Below are positions 7,250 through 15,689 of a stretch of DNA of 64,000 nt, one piece after another. A program made the translations under genes and the position numbers. The first letter of the stretch is position 1. Each line of letters starts with the position of its first letter. This DNA comes from Candidatus Contendobacter odensis Run_B_J11 (GTDB lineage: Bacteria > Pseudomonadota > Gammaproteobacteria > Competibacterales > Competibacteraceae). The stretch covers positions 1-64,000 of the forward strand of contig NZ_CBTK010000302.1 in the NCBI RefSeq assembly GCF_000531125.1, written 5' to 3'. Below the pieces are notes generated by a model. That model searched no databases. It was not told the DNA's origin and was given only the letters and a program-made list of their open reading frames with translations.

Positions 7250-10200
7250 TCACGAATGCTCACCGATCAAAGCGGGTGGCAACGGCTCGGTATGCCCGCG
7301 ATACCAGTCGCCGGAACGGGCACATTCAGGCAAAGGTCGGATGGATTCAGTCCACGGTACAAAACCCCGCGCCGGGTCGAAAACTGAAAATTCTCCGCTA
7401 TCCGGCTCCTTGGCGATCAGAGTAATCCACTCGTTGCCGATCAACTCCCGCAACGTCGGTTGCCGCTGATAAATGGCGGCAAGAATTTCGGTACGGGCCT
7501 CGACTACGATCTGCAAGCGCAGCGGTTCGTGAATCTCAATCATTTGTCGCGGTAGCCCGGTGCGCAGGTCGCTGCTCGCGCCTTCCATCACCGCAAACAG
7601 CCCGGTGACGTTGTGCGGTAGTTTGGTGCCGCAGCCCAGCCGTTCGTTATTCACTGTAGAAAAGTAGTATTCCAGGTTGATGCCCGCACCGACCGGACCC
7701 ACCGCCAACAGGATGTTTTCCAACACGGCGCCGCTGGGGTCTTGGGTCGGATCGTAGGAAACGAGGAACGCCCGCCGGTCCAGAAACACGCCCTGGCTCA
7801 TCGATCGGCGTCCGACTAAAGCGGCGGCGTTGGTGGCGTGGCCGAGTTCCGGTCGCGCCTGGCTGAAATCCTTGGAGCGCTCGACTACATGGCGCAAGGC
7901 TTGGGCCGGCGTGGGATGGCGCGGCGCGGCAGCAAAGCGGCGGCAGCGTTCATGCGCCGACAACGCACCCGCCTGATCCAGAATCCGTTGCAATTCCGCC
8001 AGCGCCGGTGCCAGTGTGGCTGGCAAATCGGCCCGATCAAAGACGCTGATCTGTTCATTGCAGGTATTGTGCTCAGCGCCGAGGAACCACGCATCGTCCG
8101 GGATGTGGATGCTGCGCTCGACTAACAGCACCCGTACTTCAGGACGATTCGCCATCGCGGCGAAAGCACGGGCATTAGGGCCACCGTGGCGTCCGCTACA
8201 GGCTCCGCAATCGTAAGCGGCGAGATGCGGGTTGTTCTGGCTGATCGAGCCGTGGCCCATCAGCACCACCAGCGGCGCGAATTGCGCAGTCATCCCGATA
8301 TTGCGGAGCAGGGCGGCGACCCGATCCGCCTGTTCGGCATCAGTGAAACCCAGACGCGGCTGTTCCGGGGTGGCGGGGGCGCTGTCATTGGTTGCCGCCG
8401 TGATCGCAACCTGTGTCGGCACGGTGGGCACAAAAGCGGCGTCAACCGCTGCAACGAGATCAGCCTGCCGGGTGGGGAAAAAAAGTTTACCCATCAGCGT
8501 CAGCAGCGCGCCCGGCGCCAGCGCGTTAATCAGCAGCGATGAGGACAGCAGATTGCGCCGCACTTCGTGGTAGATCGCGCGAAGCCGGCCGCGCCGATCT
8601 CGCCGCCGGTTATGCAGTGCGTACTGGGATTCGGTGCCTGCCCGCGCCACTTCACGCACTTCATGAGCGGGCGTTACCACCACCGGACACAGCGGAGTGA
8701 CCTCTCGGTCATCCAGACCCCGCCAATTCATTACCACGCCGAAGAAACCCGCTGCGCCGAGGGTTTCAATCTGCGGGTTCAGCTCTTCGATATGGCGGCG
8801 GAAACTTTCCTCCCGGTCATCAATGCAGAACACCATCTGAGCTTGCGGCCGTTGCGTTCGTCCCAGCCAACGTCGATGGTTATTCGCCAGAGCGTTGATC
8901 AGCGCATCCCGATAATGGTGTTCATAAGCGCACTGCCACAGCGCACCACGTACTGCGGATGGGAGTTCGTCCAGCGGTTCCAGCAAGTGTTCCAGATCGG
9001 CCAGGGAAAGGGTGCGCAGTTCGCCGCTGGAGAGTCCGAGATGCTGAGCCAGCCGAAACAACCGCCATGCGCTGCCATGAACCGTATGGGTTTCGGACTG
9101 CTCGGCGACCGGGCTATGCTGCCAGGTCCAAATCATGTCCGCGAGGGTATCCCAGGCGGCTTTGACTCCCCTCTCCCCTTGCGGGAGTGGGGTTAGGGGT
9201 GAGGGGATCATTCCTCTCTCAATCAGCGCCCGCACCCGACTCGCCAGATATTCGGGCAGATGTCCTTCGTACAGCGCATAGCGGATGAGCGCCTCTGCCG
9301 GGTGTGCGCTGAAATAGTCACGCAACGCGGGCAGCGTTCCCGCCACACCCCAGTTTTTGCGGCACAGATCTTCGATCCACAGGCTATCAAGGCACAGTCG
9401 TACTGCGAGGTAATCGGCCAATGCGACCGGACTTTCCTGATTGGCCGGGTAACGAGGATGGTGCTGCCGCCAGTTCATCATTCCAGACCAACCGGGTAAT
9501 TCCAGAGCGAGGCGGGTGAGATAGCCTTCCCAGCGTGATTCGGGAATTTCCAGTCGCTGGAGTTCAGCAATCATTGCATCGACCGGATCAGCGGGTAATC
9601 GGGCCAGCGCCTCGCGCCACCCAGACAGCCCCGCGAAGCTCCAGGCTTGATCACTCCCGGCGAAACGCTGCCAAGCGGCGTACAGACCCTCGACCCGACC
9701 AGGCAGATGCCACGCCGCCAATCCCTCGTCGAGGTGAGCAGCGCATAGACGAATCAAATACGGGCGAACCTGATCGAGTACATCTTGACCGGTCAGGATT
9801 CGCAGCAACCCCCGGAGCGTCAGCGCATCTCCGACATCGGCGAACAACCGTTCAAGCAATGTCAGCGCATCCGCCTGCATCCGCTGGTGAACGATGGGAC
9901 CTTGATCTTCCGCCGCACCCTCGGTCCTGAATCGCGCCAGTAACGACTTCGCCAAGCTCAGTTGCAAATCCACCAAATCTTCAGGATGGAGATTGAAGGC
10001 AGGTAATTGAAAACCCTCCAGACAGGTCCGCCATAGATCGTCCAACGCCGCGCCGACCTCCGTTATACCTTGGCACCGGGCCGCATCCCGCAGTCGCCGC
10101 CGGGCGGTCTCCGGCACATCCTGCTGAAACTGCCGGGTGGCGTCGAGTTCTTCCATGTGCCACACCAATTGATTCAGGGTCAGCGCTTCCGCCCCGTGAA

Positions 10201-10585
10201 TCAGTGCAATTCGGAGTACTTCGCCCCGGCGAATTTCGCGCTCACCCAGACGAACCAGCACCGCATCGGCCCGAATCTCCGGGCGCTGGGCAAAAACCGC
10301 CGCCAAATCCCGGTCGGTGATCCGTCCGGCCCGGTACAAGGTGTGAAATTTCTCATCGGGCCAATAAGCGTGAATCCCGGTGAGTTGCTCAGCAGCGGCC
10401 AGCGCCTGCTCAAAGGGCAGGTGCTGATAACCGTGCAGGGTGTTGTGATGGACAAAGTTCAGGATCGGCGCTTGTCCAGGCAGCACATGATCCAGGTGCG
10501 CGATGGCTCGTTCGACGATCTGGCGCGGTTCCAGCGGCGGATGAGAGGAATGAGACCCGGATCTCGTCGAGTGCGGAGTATTCAT
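7250..10585 (-). CDS. dabA: DabA-type inorganic carbon accumulation protein (DUF2309)
   Basis: An 1111-residue DUF2309/UPF0753 protein. DabA has a beta-carbonic-anhydrase-like zinc site; in the studied Halothiobacillus protein the ligands are Cys, Asp two residues later, His, and Cys fifteen after the His. Here the same pattern appears: C587 and D589 (VFCIDDREESF), H778 (LMGHGSISQNNP) and C793 (AAYDCGACSG). The N-terminal FVHHNTLHGYQHLPFEQAL is also characteristic. With a DabB-type membrane subunit it is thought to hydrate CO2 vectorially to bicarbonate in the cytoplasm. The two candidate NuoL/NuoM-like partners lie on the same strand on either side (1717-4839 and 12502-13968), each separated by unrelated genes. 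A short intergenic-type repeat has entered the frame near residue 465. The start at 10585 gives MNTPHSTRSG; upstream bases are AT-rich. Confidence 0.92.
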   Translation of the reverse strand: MNTPHSTRSGSHSSHPPLEPRQIVERAIAHLDHVLPGQAPILNFVHHNTLHGYQHLPFEQALAAAEQLTGIHAYWPDEKFHTLYRAGRITDRDLAAVFAQRPEIRADAVLVRLGEREIRRGEVLRIALIHGAEALTLNQLVWHMEELDATRQFQQDVPETARRRLRDAARCQGITEVGAALDDLWRTCLEGFQLPAFNLHPEDLVDLQLSLAKSLLARFRTEGAAEDQGPIVHQRMQADALTLLERLFADVGDALTLRGLLRILTGQDVLDQVRPYLIRLCAAHLDEGLAAWHLPGRVEGLYAAWQRFAGSDQAWSFAGLSGWREALARLPADPVDAMIAELQRLEIPESRWEGYLTRLALELPGWSGMMNWRQHHPRYPANQESPVALADYLAVRLCLDSLWIEDLCRKNWGVAGTLPALRDYFSAHPAEALIRYALYEGHLPEYLASRVRALIERGMIPSPLTPLPQGERGVKAAWDTLADMIWTWQHSPVAEQSETHTVHGSAWRLFRLAQHLGLSSGELRTLSLADLEHLLEPLDELPSAVRGALWQCAYEHHYRDALINALANNHRRWLGRTQRPQAQMVFCIDDREESFRRHIEELNPQIETLGAAGFFGVVMNWRGLDDREVTPLCPVVVTPAHEVREVARAGTESQYALHNRRRDRRGRLRAIYHEVRRNLLSSSLLINALAPGALLTLMGKLFFPTRQADLVAAVDAAFVPTVPTQVAITAATNDSAPATPEQPRLGFTDAEQADRVAALLRNIGMTAQFAPLVVLMGHGSISQNNPHLAAYDCGACSGRHGGPNARAFAAMANRPEVRVLLVERSIHIPDDAWFLGAEHNTCNEQISVFDRADLPATLAPALAELQRILDQAGALSAHERCRRFAAAPRHPTPAQALRHVVERSKDFSQARPELGHATNAAALVGRRSMSQGVFLDRRAFLVSYDPTQDPSGAVLENILLAVGPVGAGINLEYYFSTVNNERLGCGTKLPHNVTGLFAVMEGASSDLRTGLPRQMIEIHEPLRLQIVVEARTEILAAIYQRQPTLRELIGNEWITLIAKEPDSGEFSVFDPARGFVPWTESIRPLPECARSGDWYRGHTEPLPPALIGEHS
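9166..9206. repeat. Palindromic dispersed repeat inside dabA
   Basis: A C-rich half followed by a G-rich half (CTCCCCTCTCCCC ... GGGGTTAGGGGTGAGGGG) forms the short palindromic repeat commonly found between bacterial genes. Here it lies in the dabA frame and is translated on the minus strand as PSPLTPLPQGERGV. The frame stays open through it, so the insertion was tolerated or is a loop. Confidence 0.75.
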
Positions 10586-10617
10586 GGCGGCGATCCTGTG
10601 CGGAGGCGGCTAAAGAG

Positions 10618-11049
10618 TGCAGATCATTTTACACGCAGGCAACGAATCACAGGATTGGCGGCAGGGTTGTCAGAAAATTTTACACTACTAAAGCAATCAG
10701 GTTTTCACCGCTCGCCAAGGGCAGAAATTCGGGAAAAATCGCGTTTTTGGGTGGTTTATTGATCCATGGATGTGGCAGATCACCCGATTATGGCCGCTCT
10801 GCACACTGCGCCAGAAGGCGGGGTGGGCCGAGTCGCGCTGGTTTGTCAGAAAGCTTTACACCCGGTTGCAGGGCTGAAAGGCTTGCATCAAGCTGGAATC
10901 AGCGAAAAACAAGCATTCTTATGACAGAATACCACTCAATAGTCATCAACTTTATAAAAATAAAAATATAAAAATCAAATAGTTATTTTAATTTTATCTC
11001 AAAATCCAAGGATTAGCGCTTAGGCAATAAGTTGTCAGGATTTTTTACA
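10618..11049 (+). promoter_or_regulatory. Array of 17-bp boxes upstream of a PEP-CTERM gene
   Basis: The dabA/PEP-CTERM gap (10586-11175) contains three copies of a TGTCAG-centred box ending in TTTTACA or close to it: 10668-10684 (TGTCAGAAAATTTTACA), 10844-10860 (TGTCAGAAAGCTTTACA) and 11033-11049 (TGTCAGGATTTTTTACA). A degenerate fourth is at 10618-10633. The ends TGT and ACA are inverted, giving a dimer-type operator shape. The same box occurs upstream of the second PEP-CTERM gene near 35180-35374. Position 70-450 bp before a sigma-54-like promoter fits enhancer sites for an activator such as the PrsR type linked to exosortase loci; that link is inference. Confidence 0.7.
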
Positions 11050-11115
11050 GTTGATTTGCAGAGTTTTTTGGTCAGAAATTAAATAAATTATTGAAATTAA
11101 AAAACTTTGTTGAGT

Positions 11116-11130
11116 TGGTTTTTTTTTGCA
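11116..11130 (+). promoter_or_regulatory. Sigma-54-like promoter (GG / GC elements)
   Basis: TTGG at 11115-11118, nine T residues, then GCA at 11128-11130, about 46 bp before the PEP-CTERM start. Sigma-54 promoters need GG and GC about ten bases apart; here the gap is nine, one short of the copy at 35430-35443. The missing T could be real or a homopolymer miscall. Confidence 0.55.
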
Positions 11131-11175
11131 TGTTTTTGAGCCGCCTTCTAACAACAAATCAACAAAGGATTTTTT

Positions 11176-11955
11176 ATGAATCACAAGTCACTGGTTTTTA
11201 TTGCGGCGCTGGGTTTTGCCGGTGCGGCTGATGCCACGTTGATCAATCGTGGGGGCGGGCTGATTTACGACGACGTGCTGAATATCACTTGGTTGCAGGA
11301 TGCTAATTACGCGAAAACTCAGTACGACAACAGTGGTGGCGCGTTGGGCGACGCAGACGGTTTGATGAACTGGGATACGGCGAATACCTGGGCCGCGAAT
11401 TTGAGCTATTACGATAGTGTGCGTGGCGTGACCTATAACGATTGGCGCTTGCCGACGGTGAAACCGATCAATGGCGTCAGCTTCATTCCTGTTGTCGCTG
11501 GCAATGCTACAGATGGCACTCGGGACCTCGGTTACAACCTGAGTGCGCCCGGTACACTCTATGCGGGCAGTACCGGTAGTGAGTTAGCCTATATGCACTA
11601 TCAGAACCTAGGGAATATAGGCGCTTACGACACCGGTGGGACGGCAACTGAATGTCTTAATATCGCGTCTTCCTTGGGCTGCCTGGATAATACCGGCCCA
11701 TTTGTAAATCTGATGGATACCCCAGGTACCGCTTACTGGTCGGGTACTGAGTTCGAGCCTGACACCACGCAGGCGTTTTTCTTCGAAACGTATTACGGCG
11801 AGCAGGGCATCAACTACAAGAACGCCCTCTATTACGCATGGGCCGTGCGTGACGGCAATGTTACCACCCCCTCGTCTTCCGTCCCCGAACCGGGAAGTCT
11901 CGTGTTGGTCGGGTTAGGACTGATGGGATTGGGCTGGGTGCGGCGGCGGGCCTGA
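11176..11955 (+). CDS. PEP-CTERM sorted protein with DUF1566-like domain
   Basis: A 259-residue exported protein. An N-terminal signal peptide (MNHKSLVFIAALGFAGAADA) precedes a DUF1566/Lcl-C-terminal-type domain, recognised by DDVLNITWLQDANYAKT and NDWRLPTVKPINGVSF and a late AYWSGTEFEP segment. The C-terminus is the exosortase signal: VPEPGSL, a hydrophobic helix (VLVGLGLMGLGW) and RRR. Such proteins are cleaved by an exosortase and presented at the surface or in exopolysaccharide matrix. The exosortase is not in this window. The gene stands alone, with upstream boxes, a sigma-54-like promoter and a strong terminator. Confidence 0.9.
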   Translation: MNHKSLVFIAALGFAGAADATLINRGGGLIYDDVLNITWLQDANYAKTQYDNSGGALGDADGLMNWDTANTWAANLSYYDSVRGVTYNDWRLPTVKPINGVSFIPVVAGNATDGTRDLGYNLSAPGTLYAGSTGSELAYMHYQNLGNIGAYDTGGTATECLNIASSLGCLDNTGPFVNLMDTPGTAYWSGTEFEPDTTQAFFFETYYGEQGINYKNALYYAWAVRDGNVTTPSSSVPEPGSLVLVGLGLMGLGWVRRRA

Positions 11956-11988
11956 TTCATCGCCAGCAGTCTATCTGTTGCGGTATTG

Positions 11989-12015
11989 AAATGGCGGCCT
12001 GCGGGCCGCCATTTT
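11989..12015 (+). terminator. Rho-independent terminator after PEP-CTERM gene
   Basis: An 11-bp perfect stem (AAATGGCGGCC with GGCCGCCATTT) around a 4-base loop, ending in a short T tract, lies 34 bp past the stop codon. Confidence 0.85.
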
Positions 12016-12110
12016 CTTGAGCAGGGGAAACCCGTTAGGCAACGCTGTACTTTCCGACCTTTTGTATCTCACCTATCCTCAAACTACGCCGATGGCACAT
12101 CATCCATCTT

Positions 12111-12401
12111 ATGAACGAAACATTATTTGCTGAACTTCTGTCCAGTGTCGAAGAAATGGACAAAATCGTGCGCGGCGAGCTGGAGCCGGGCCGGGTTACG
12201 TCGGTGGCCGAACTCCAGGTGCGCACCATCCGCGAGAAAACCGGCCTCTCGCAAAGCCGTTTTGCGCAGCTCATCGGCGTCAGCAAACGCACACTGGAAA
12301 ATTGGGAGCAGGGTCGTCGTCGTCCTGCCGGACCGGCGCGGGTGTTGCTCAAGATCGTATCGGCGACCCCGGAGGTTGCGCTCAAATCGCTGCACGGCTA
12401 A
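12111..12401 (+). CDS. XRE-family antitoxin-like regulator (NadS/HigA type), orphan
   Basis: A 96-residue protein with an N-terminal helical arm (ELLSSVEEMDKIVRGE), then an XRE helix-turn-helix (VRTIREKTGLSQSRFAQLIG, VSKRTLENWEQGRRRPAGPA) and a short C-terminal helix. This is the architecture of NadS/HigA-like antitoxins, which normally follow a RelE/HigB-type toxin gene and repress their own promoter. No toxin frame is seen in the 95 bp before it or in the 100 bp after it, where the NuoM-like gene ends. It therefore appears to be a solitary antitoxin left from a toxin-antitoxin pair, or a stand-alone regulator. Confidence 0.85.
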   Translation: MNETLFAELLSSVEEMDKIVRGELEPGRVTSVAELQVRTIREKTGLSQSRFAQLIGVSKRTLENWEQGRRRPAGPARVLLKIVSATPEVALKSLHG

Positions 12402-12501
12402 ATCCGACTCGCTCGCCGAGAACTTTGGCAAGGCAACAGCGCGTAGCGTAAGGCAAGTTGGCGAAGCGTAACCCGCCTTTCGAGAACACACCGTCACCCT
12501 C

Positions 12502-13968
12502 CTATAGCGAATAAGTAAAGATCGTGGCTAATTCCTTGACCGTGGCGCTGAGCAGGGCGATGACCGGCGCGGGATAAAGTCCCAGGATCACCAGTCCCGC
12601 CGCCAGCGGCATCGCCGCAACCCACTCATGGGGCTGCAAATCGTGGAGTTCCCCCATAGCCGGGCGCACCGGGCCGGTGAATAACTGCCCCATGGTGCGG
12701 ACTGCGTAAGCCGCGCTGATGAGAACGCCGAGACTGGCCAATAGCATCAGCCAGCCCCAACGCTCGAAGCCGCCGATAAGAACATGCAACTCGGCAACGA
12801 ATCCGCCCAGGCCCGGCAATCCCATCCCCGCCAGCAGCGCCAGCGTCAGTAGCAGAGAAAAGCCGGGCGCCAATCGCACCAGCGCGCCGTAATCAGCGAC
12901 CTGGCGGGTGTGGGTGCGCTCGTACAGCAGGCCAATCAACAGAAACAGCGCACCGGCGATCAGGCCATGCGCCACCATTTGCAGCGTTGCACCTAACAGC
13001 CCAATCTCGTTCAGGGCCGAAATGCCGAGCAGCACTACACCCATGTGGCTGACCGAGGAATAGGCGATCATCGCCTTCAGATCACTCTGTCGCCACGCCA
13101 GCAACCCGCCGTAGAGGATGCTGACCAGCGCGATCCCGACCAGTAGCGGTTGTAGCGCCAGAGTCCCTTGCGGCAACATGGACACAACCCGCAGCAGGCC
13201 ATAAGCCCCCATTTTGAGCAGCGCCCCGGAGAGCAGAATGCTGACCGGGCTGGGCGCTTCGACATGGGCGAGCGGCAGCCAGCCATGCAGCGGGAAGATG
13301 GGGATTTTCACCCCGAAGCCGACCAGAAAAGCCAGCAGCAGCCATACCTGTTCATTACGAGGCAGGCTTGCGGCCGCTTGTGAAATAGCCGCCATGGCGA
13401 ACGATTGGGTCGGGGTGAGCCGATAGACCATGATGATGCCGATCAGGATGAAGATGGCTCCGCCCATGGTGTACAGCACAAAATTAAGGCTGGCCACATG
13501 CCGTTTTTCACCACCCCACAGGTCGATGAGAAAAAATAGCGGGATCAGAGTCAGTTCCCAGAACATGAAGAACAGCGACCAGTCCCGCGCCATGAACACG
13601 CCCAGCATGGCAAATTCCAGAATCAGCAGCCAGGCGTAGTAACCTTTCGCTCGAACGGTCACTGAGTTTGAAGCCAACAGCGCCACGGCAACGAGCAGGG
13701 TGGACAGCAGGACCATCGGCAAGGAAATCCCATCGAGTCCCAGCGCGTAGGAAACCCCGATGCTGGAACTCCAGACCACCTGTTCCACAAATTGGATCGC
13801 TGCCGTACTCCGATCAAACTGGGCAAGCAGACTCCATGACAGCACCAGAGCCAGGCCGGCATGGAACAGGGCCAGACTACGAATGATCCGATGCTGTGCT
13901 GTCGGTAACAGGACCACCAATATCGCCCCAAAGAATGGCGCCCACAGGATAAAGCTGAGTATGCGCAT
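12502..13968 (-). CDS. NuoM/MrpD-like proton-translocating membrane protein
   Basis: A 488-residue NuoM-type antiporter-like subunit with about 14 predicted membrane helices. The Glu of the family is present in FMFWELTLIPLFFLIDLWGG and the broken-helix lysines in GVKIPIFPLHGWLPLAHVEAP and LLSGALLKMGAYGLLR; LKAMIAYSSVSHMG is also standard. Length matches NuoM (about 500). No other complex I gene is adjacent, but dabA lies downstream on the same strand, followed by a NuoL-NuoM fusion. DIC-accumulation loci in some bacteria carry extra NuoM-like genes with DabA, so a role in that complex is likely but inferred. A cation/proton antiporter remains possible. Confidence 0.8.
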   Translation of the reverse strand: MRILSFILWAPFFGAILVVLLPTAQHRIIRSLALFHAGLALVLSWSLLAQFDRSTAAIQFVEQVVWSSSIGVSYALGLDGISLPMVLLSTLLVAVALLASNSVTVRAKGYYAWLLILEFAMLGVFMARDWSLFFMFWELTLIPLFFLIDLWGGEKRHVASLNFVLYTMGGAIFILIGIIMVYRLTPTQSFAMAAISQAAASLPRNEQVWLLLAFLVGFGVKIPIFPLHGWLPLAHVEAPSPVSILLSGALLKMGAYGLLRVVSMLPQGTLALQPLLVGIALVSILYGGLLAWRQSDLKAMIAYSSVSHMGVVLLGISALNEIGLLGATLQMVAHGLIAGALFLLIGLLYERTHTRQVADYGALVRLAPGFSLLLTLALLAGMGLPGLGGFVAELHVLIGGFERWGWLMLLASLGVLISAAYAVRTMGQLFTGPVRPAMGELHDLQPHEWVAAMPLAAGLVILGLYPAPVIALLSATVKELATIFTYSL

Positions 13969-14107
13969 GGCCGCTAATCCGTGGTAGGCCGGTCGCGATG
14001 TCGAACTGCAAGCTGATACATAGCCCTGCTCTCCCCGAACGTTGTATTTTTATCATCGTGGGCATTATATCTTGATCGCTTCCAACCCTTCTTCCCGGAG
14101 ACGCCCG

Positions 14108-14362
14108 ATGCAGTGCGCGATCTACAAAAGCCGCAGGAAACAGGACACTTATCTCTACCTGGCGACCAAGGACGATTTTTCCCACATCCCCGATCCGCTG
14201 CTCAAGCTCATCGGCGAGCCGGTTCACGTCATGGATCTGGATTTATCCCCGGAACGCAAGCTGGCGCGGGAAGACGTAGCGGAGGTGTTGCGGAACTTGC
14301 GGGAACGCGGCTGGCATCTGCAAATGCCTCGGCAGGACGATCCGCTGGCGATTCGGCATTGA
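14108..14362 (+). CDS. YcgL domain protein
   Basis: An 84-residue small soluble protein. The N-terminus QCAIYKSRRKQDTYLYL, the central FSHIPDPLLKLIGEP and the C-terminal LRERGWHLQMP match the YcgL family of Gammaproteobacteria, an alpha/beta fold of unresolved role. ATG 14108 is chosen: it has GGAG about nine bases upstream and gives the family N-terminus; an upstream ATG at 14042 would add an unrelated leader. The gene is divergent from the NuoM-like gene and followed by an aminotransferase gene after 55 bp. Confidence 0.85.
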   Translation: MQCAIYKSRRKQDTYLYLATKDDFSHIPDPLLKLIGEPVHVMDLDLSPERKLAREDVAEVLRNLRERGWHLQMPRQDDPLAIRH

Positions 14363-14417
14363 CGTTTAATCTTTCCAGCCCCACCGCGTTACCACTCCTG
14401 CCTTGGAAATATCGCTC

Positions 14418-15614
14418 ATGTTCTCCGAACGTATTGATCGCCTGACCAGTTCCCTGATCCGGGAACTGCTCGCCCTGACCCAAAAACCCGACATCATTTC
14501 CTTCGCCGGCGGCTTGCCGGCCCGCGAAGCCATGCCGCCGCTGAACCTGGCCGATGTGCCGCCTGATCTGAGCCAGTACGGCGCCACCGACGGCGAACCG
14601 GAATTGCGCACGGCCATCGCCGCACAACTGCGCGAACTCGGCCTGCGCTGCCGACCGGAACAGGTGCTGGTCACCACCGGTTCGCAGCAGGGCATCGATC
14701 TGGTCTCCAAGCTCTATATTGATCCCGGTACGCCGGTGGCGGTGGAAACGCCGAGTTACTTGGCGGCGCTGCAATCGTTCCGGTTGTTCGGCGCCCGGTT
14801 CGAGGAGCTGCCGCTGACGGCGAACGGCATCGATCCGGAGCAGTTGCGTCTGCTTATCCACCGCCACCGTCCGGCCTTCGTCTACCTCATCCCGACCTTT
14901 CAGAATCCCGCCGGGGTCTGCTACGACGAATCCACTCGTGCGGCGGTCGCCGCAGTGCTGCGCGAAACCGGCATCCCGTTGCTGGAAGACGAACCGTATC
15001 GGGAACTGGTGTATGAACCGGTGGATCGCAGTCCCTTATGCGCCCGGCTGGGTGAGGGCGACACCTGGATGTACATGGGCACCTTTTCCAAGACGGGCGT
15101 CCCCGGCCTGCGGATCGGCTATATCGCCGCTTCCGAGAACGTCCACCCGCATCTGGTGCGACTCAAACAGTCCACCGACCTGCATACCAACCGCATCGGC
15201 CAATGGTGGTGCGCCCAGTTTGTGAACTCGCCCGACTACTCCGCGCATCTGGAACGGTTGCGGGCGTTTTACCGAGAGCGGCGCGACGCCATGGAGGCAG
15301 CGCTGACCCGGCATTTGGGCGAACTGGCGGAGTGGACGATGCCCAATGGCGGCCTGTTCTTCTGGGTGCGGCTGAAGGGAGGCGGCGATACTCGCGCTTT
15401 GCTGGTGCGGGCGCTGGAGCGCAAGGTTGCGTTCATGCCGGGCGAGGCGTTTTTCGCCAATCCCAACGCGCAGCACGGCGCGTTCATGCGCCTCAATTTC
15501 AGCCACGCCACGCCGGATCAATTGGATCGCGGGTTAGCGGTGCTGGCGGAGGTGATCCAGGAACAGCAGGGCATCCTGAAAATGGAGACTGGAGCGGGAG
15601 TGGTGGAGATTTAA
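14418..15614 (+). CDS. PLP-dependent aminotransferase, class I/II (2-aminoadipate type)
   Basis: A 398-residue fold-type I aminotransferase resembling LysN and the C-terminal part of MocR proteins. Visible features: ISFAGGLPAREAMPP near the N-terminus, VTTGSQQGIDLVSKLYIDPGT (cofactor phosphate region), IPTFQNPAGVCYDE (Asn binding the ring), LLEDEPYRELVYE (Asp pairing with the pyridine nitrogen), and the Schiff-base Lys in GTFSKTGVPGLRIGYI. It probably uses 2-oxoglutarate/glutamate with an aliphatic or aromatic amino acid; the exact substrate cannot be read. ATG 14418 is preferred over TTG 14403. Confidence 0.85.
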   Translation: MFSERIDRLTSSLIRELLALTQKPDIISFAGGLPAREAMPPLNLADVPPDLSQYGATDGEPELRTAIAAQLRELGLRCRPEQVLVTTGSQQGIDLVSKLYIDPGTPVAVETPSYLAALQSFRLFGARFEELPLTANGIDPEQLRLLIHRHRPAFVYLIPTFQNPAGVCYDESTRAAVAAVLRETGIPLLEDEPYRELVYEPVDRSPLCARLGEGDTWMYMGTFSKTGVPGLRIGYIAASENVHPHLVRLKQSTDLHTNRIGQWWCAQFVNSPDYSAHLERLRAFYRERRDAMEAALTRHLGELAEWTMPNGGLFFWVRLKGGGDTRALLVRALERKVAFMPGEAFFANPNAQHGAFMRLNFSHATPDQLDRGLAVLAEVIQEQQGILKMETGAGVVEI

Positions 15615-15689
15615 CCCGAGCCGTAATGCTTCAGCGGTGGGCGCAGGTCTTTCCAAGCATTTTAGGATCAACCGGTTAGAAATCGAGCG

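Noticed and set aside
12502-13968. Fragment of a respiratory complex I operon
   Set aside because: No nuoA-K or nuoN genes are adjacent, and dabA lies on the same strand; a stand-alone antiporter-like subunit fits better.
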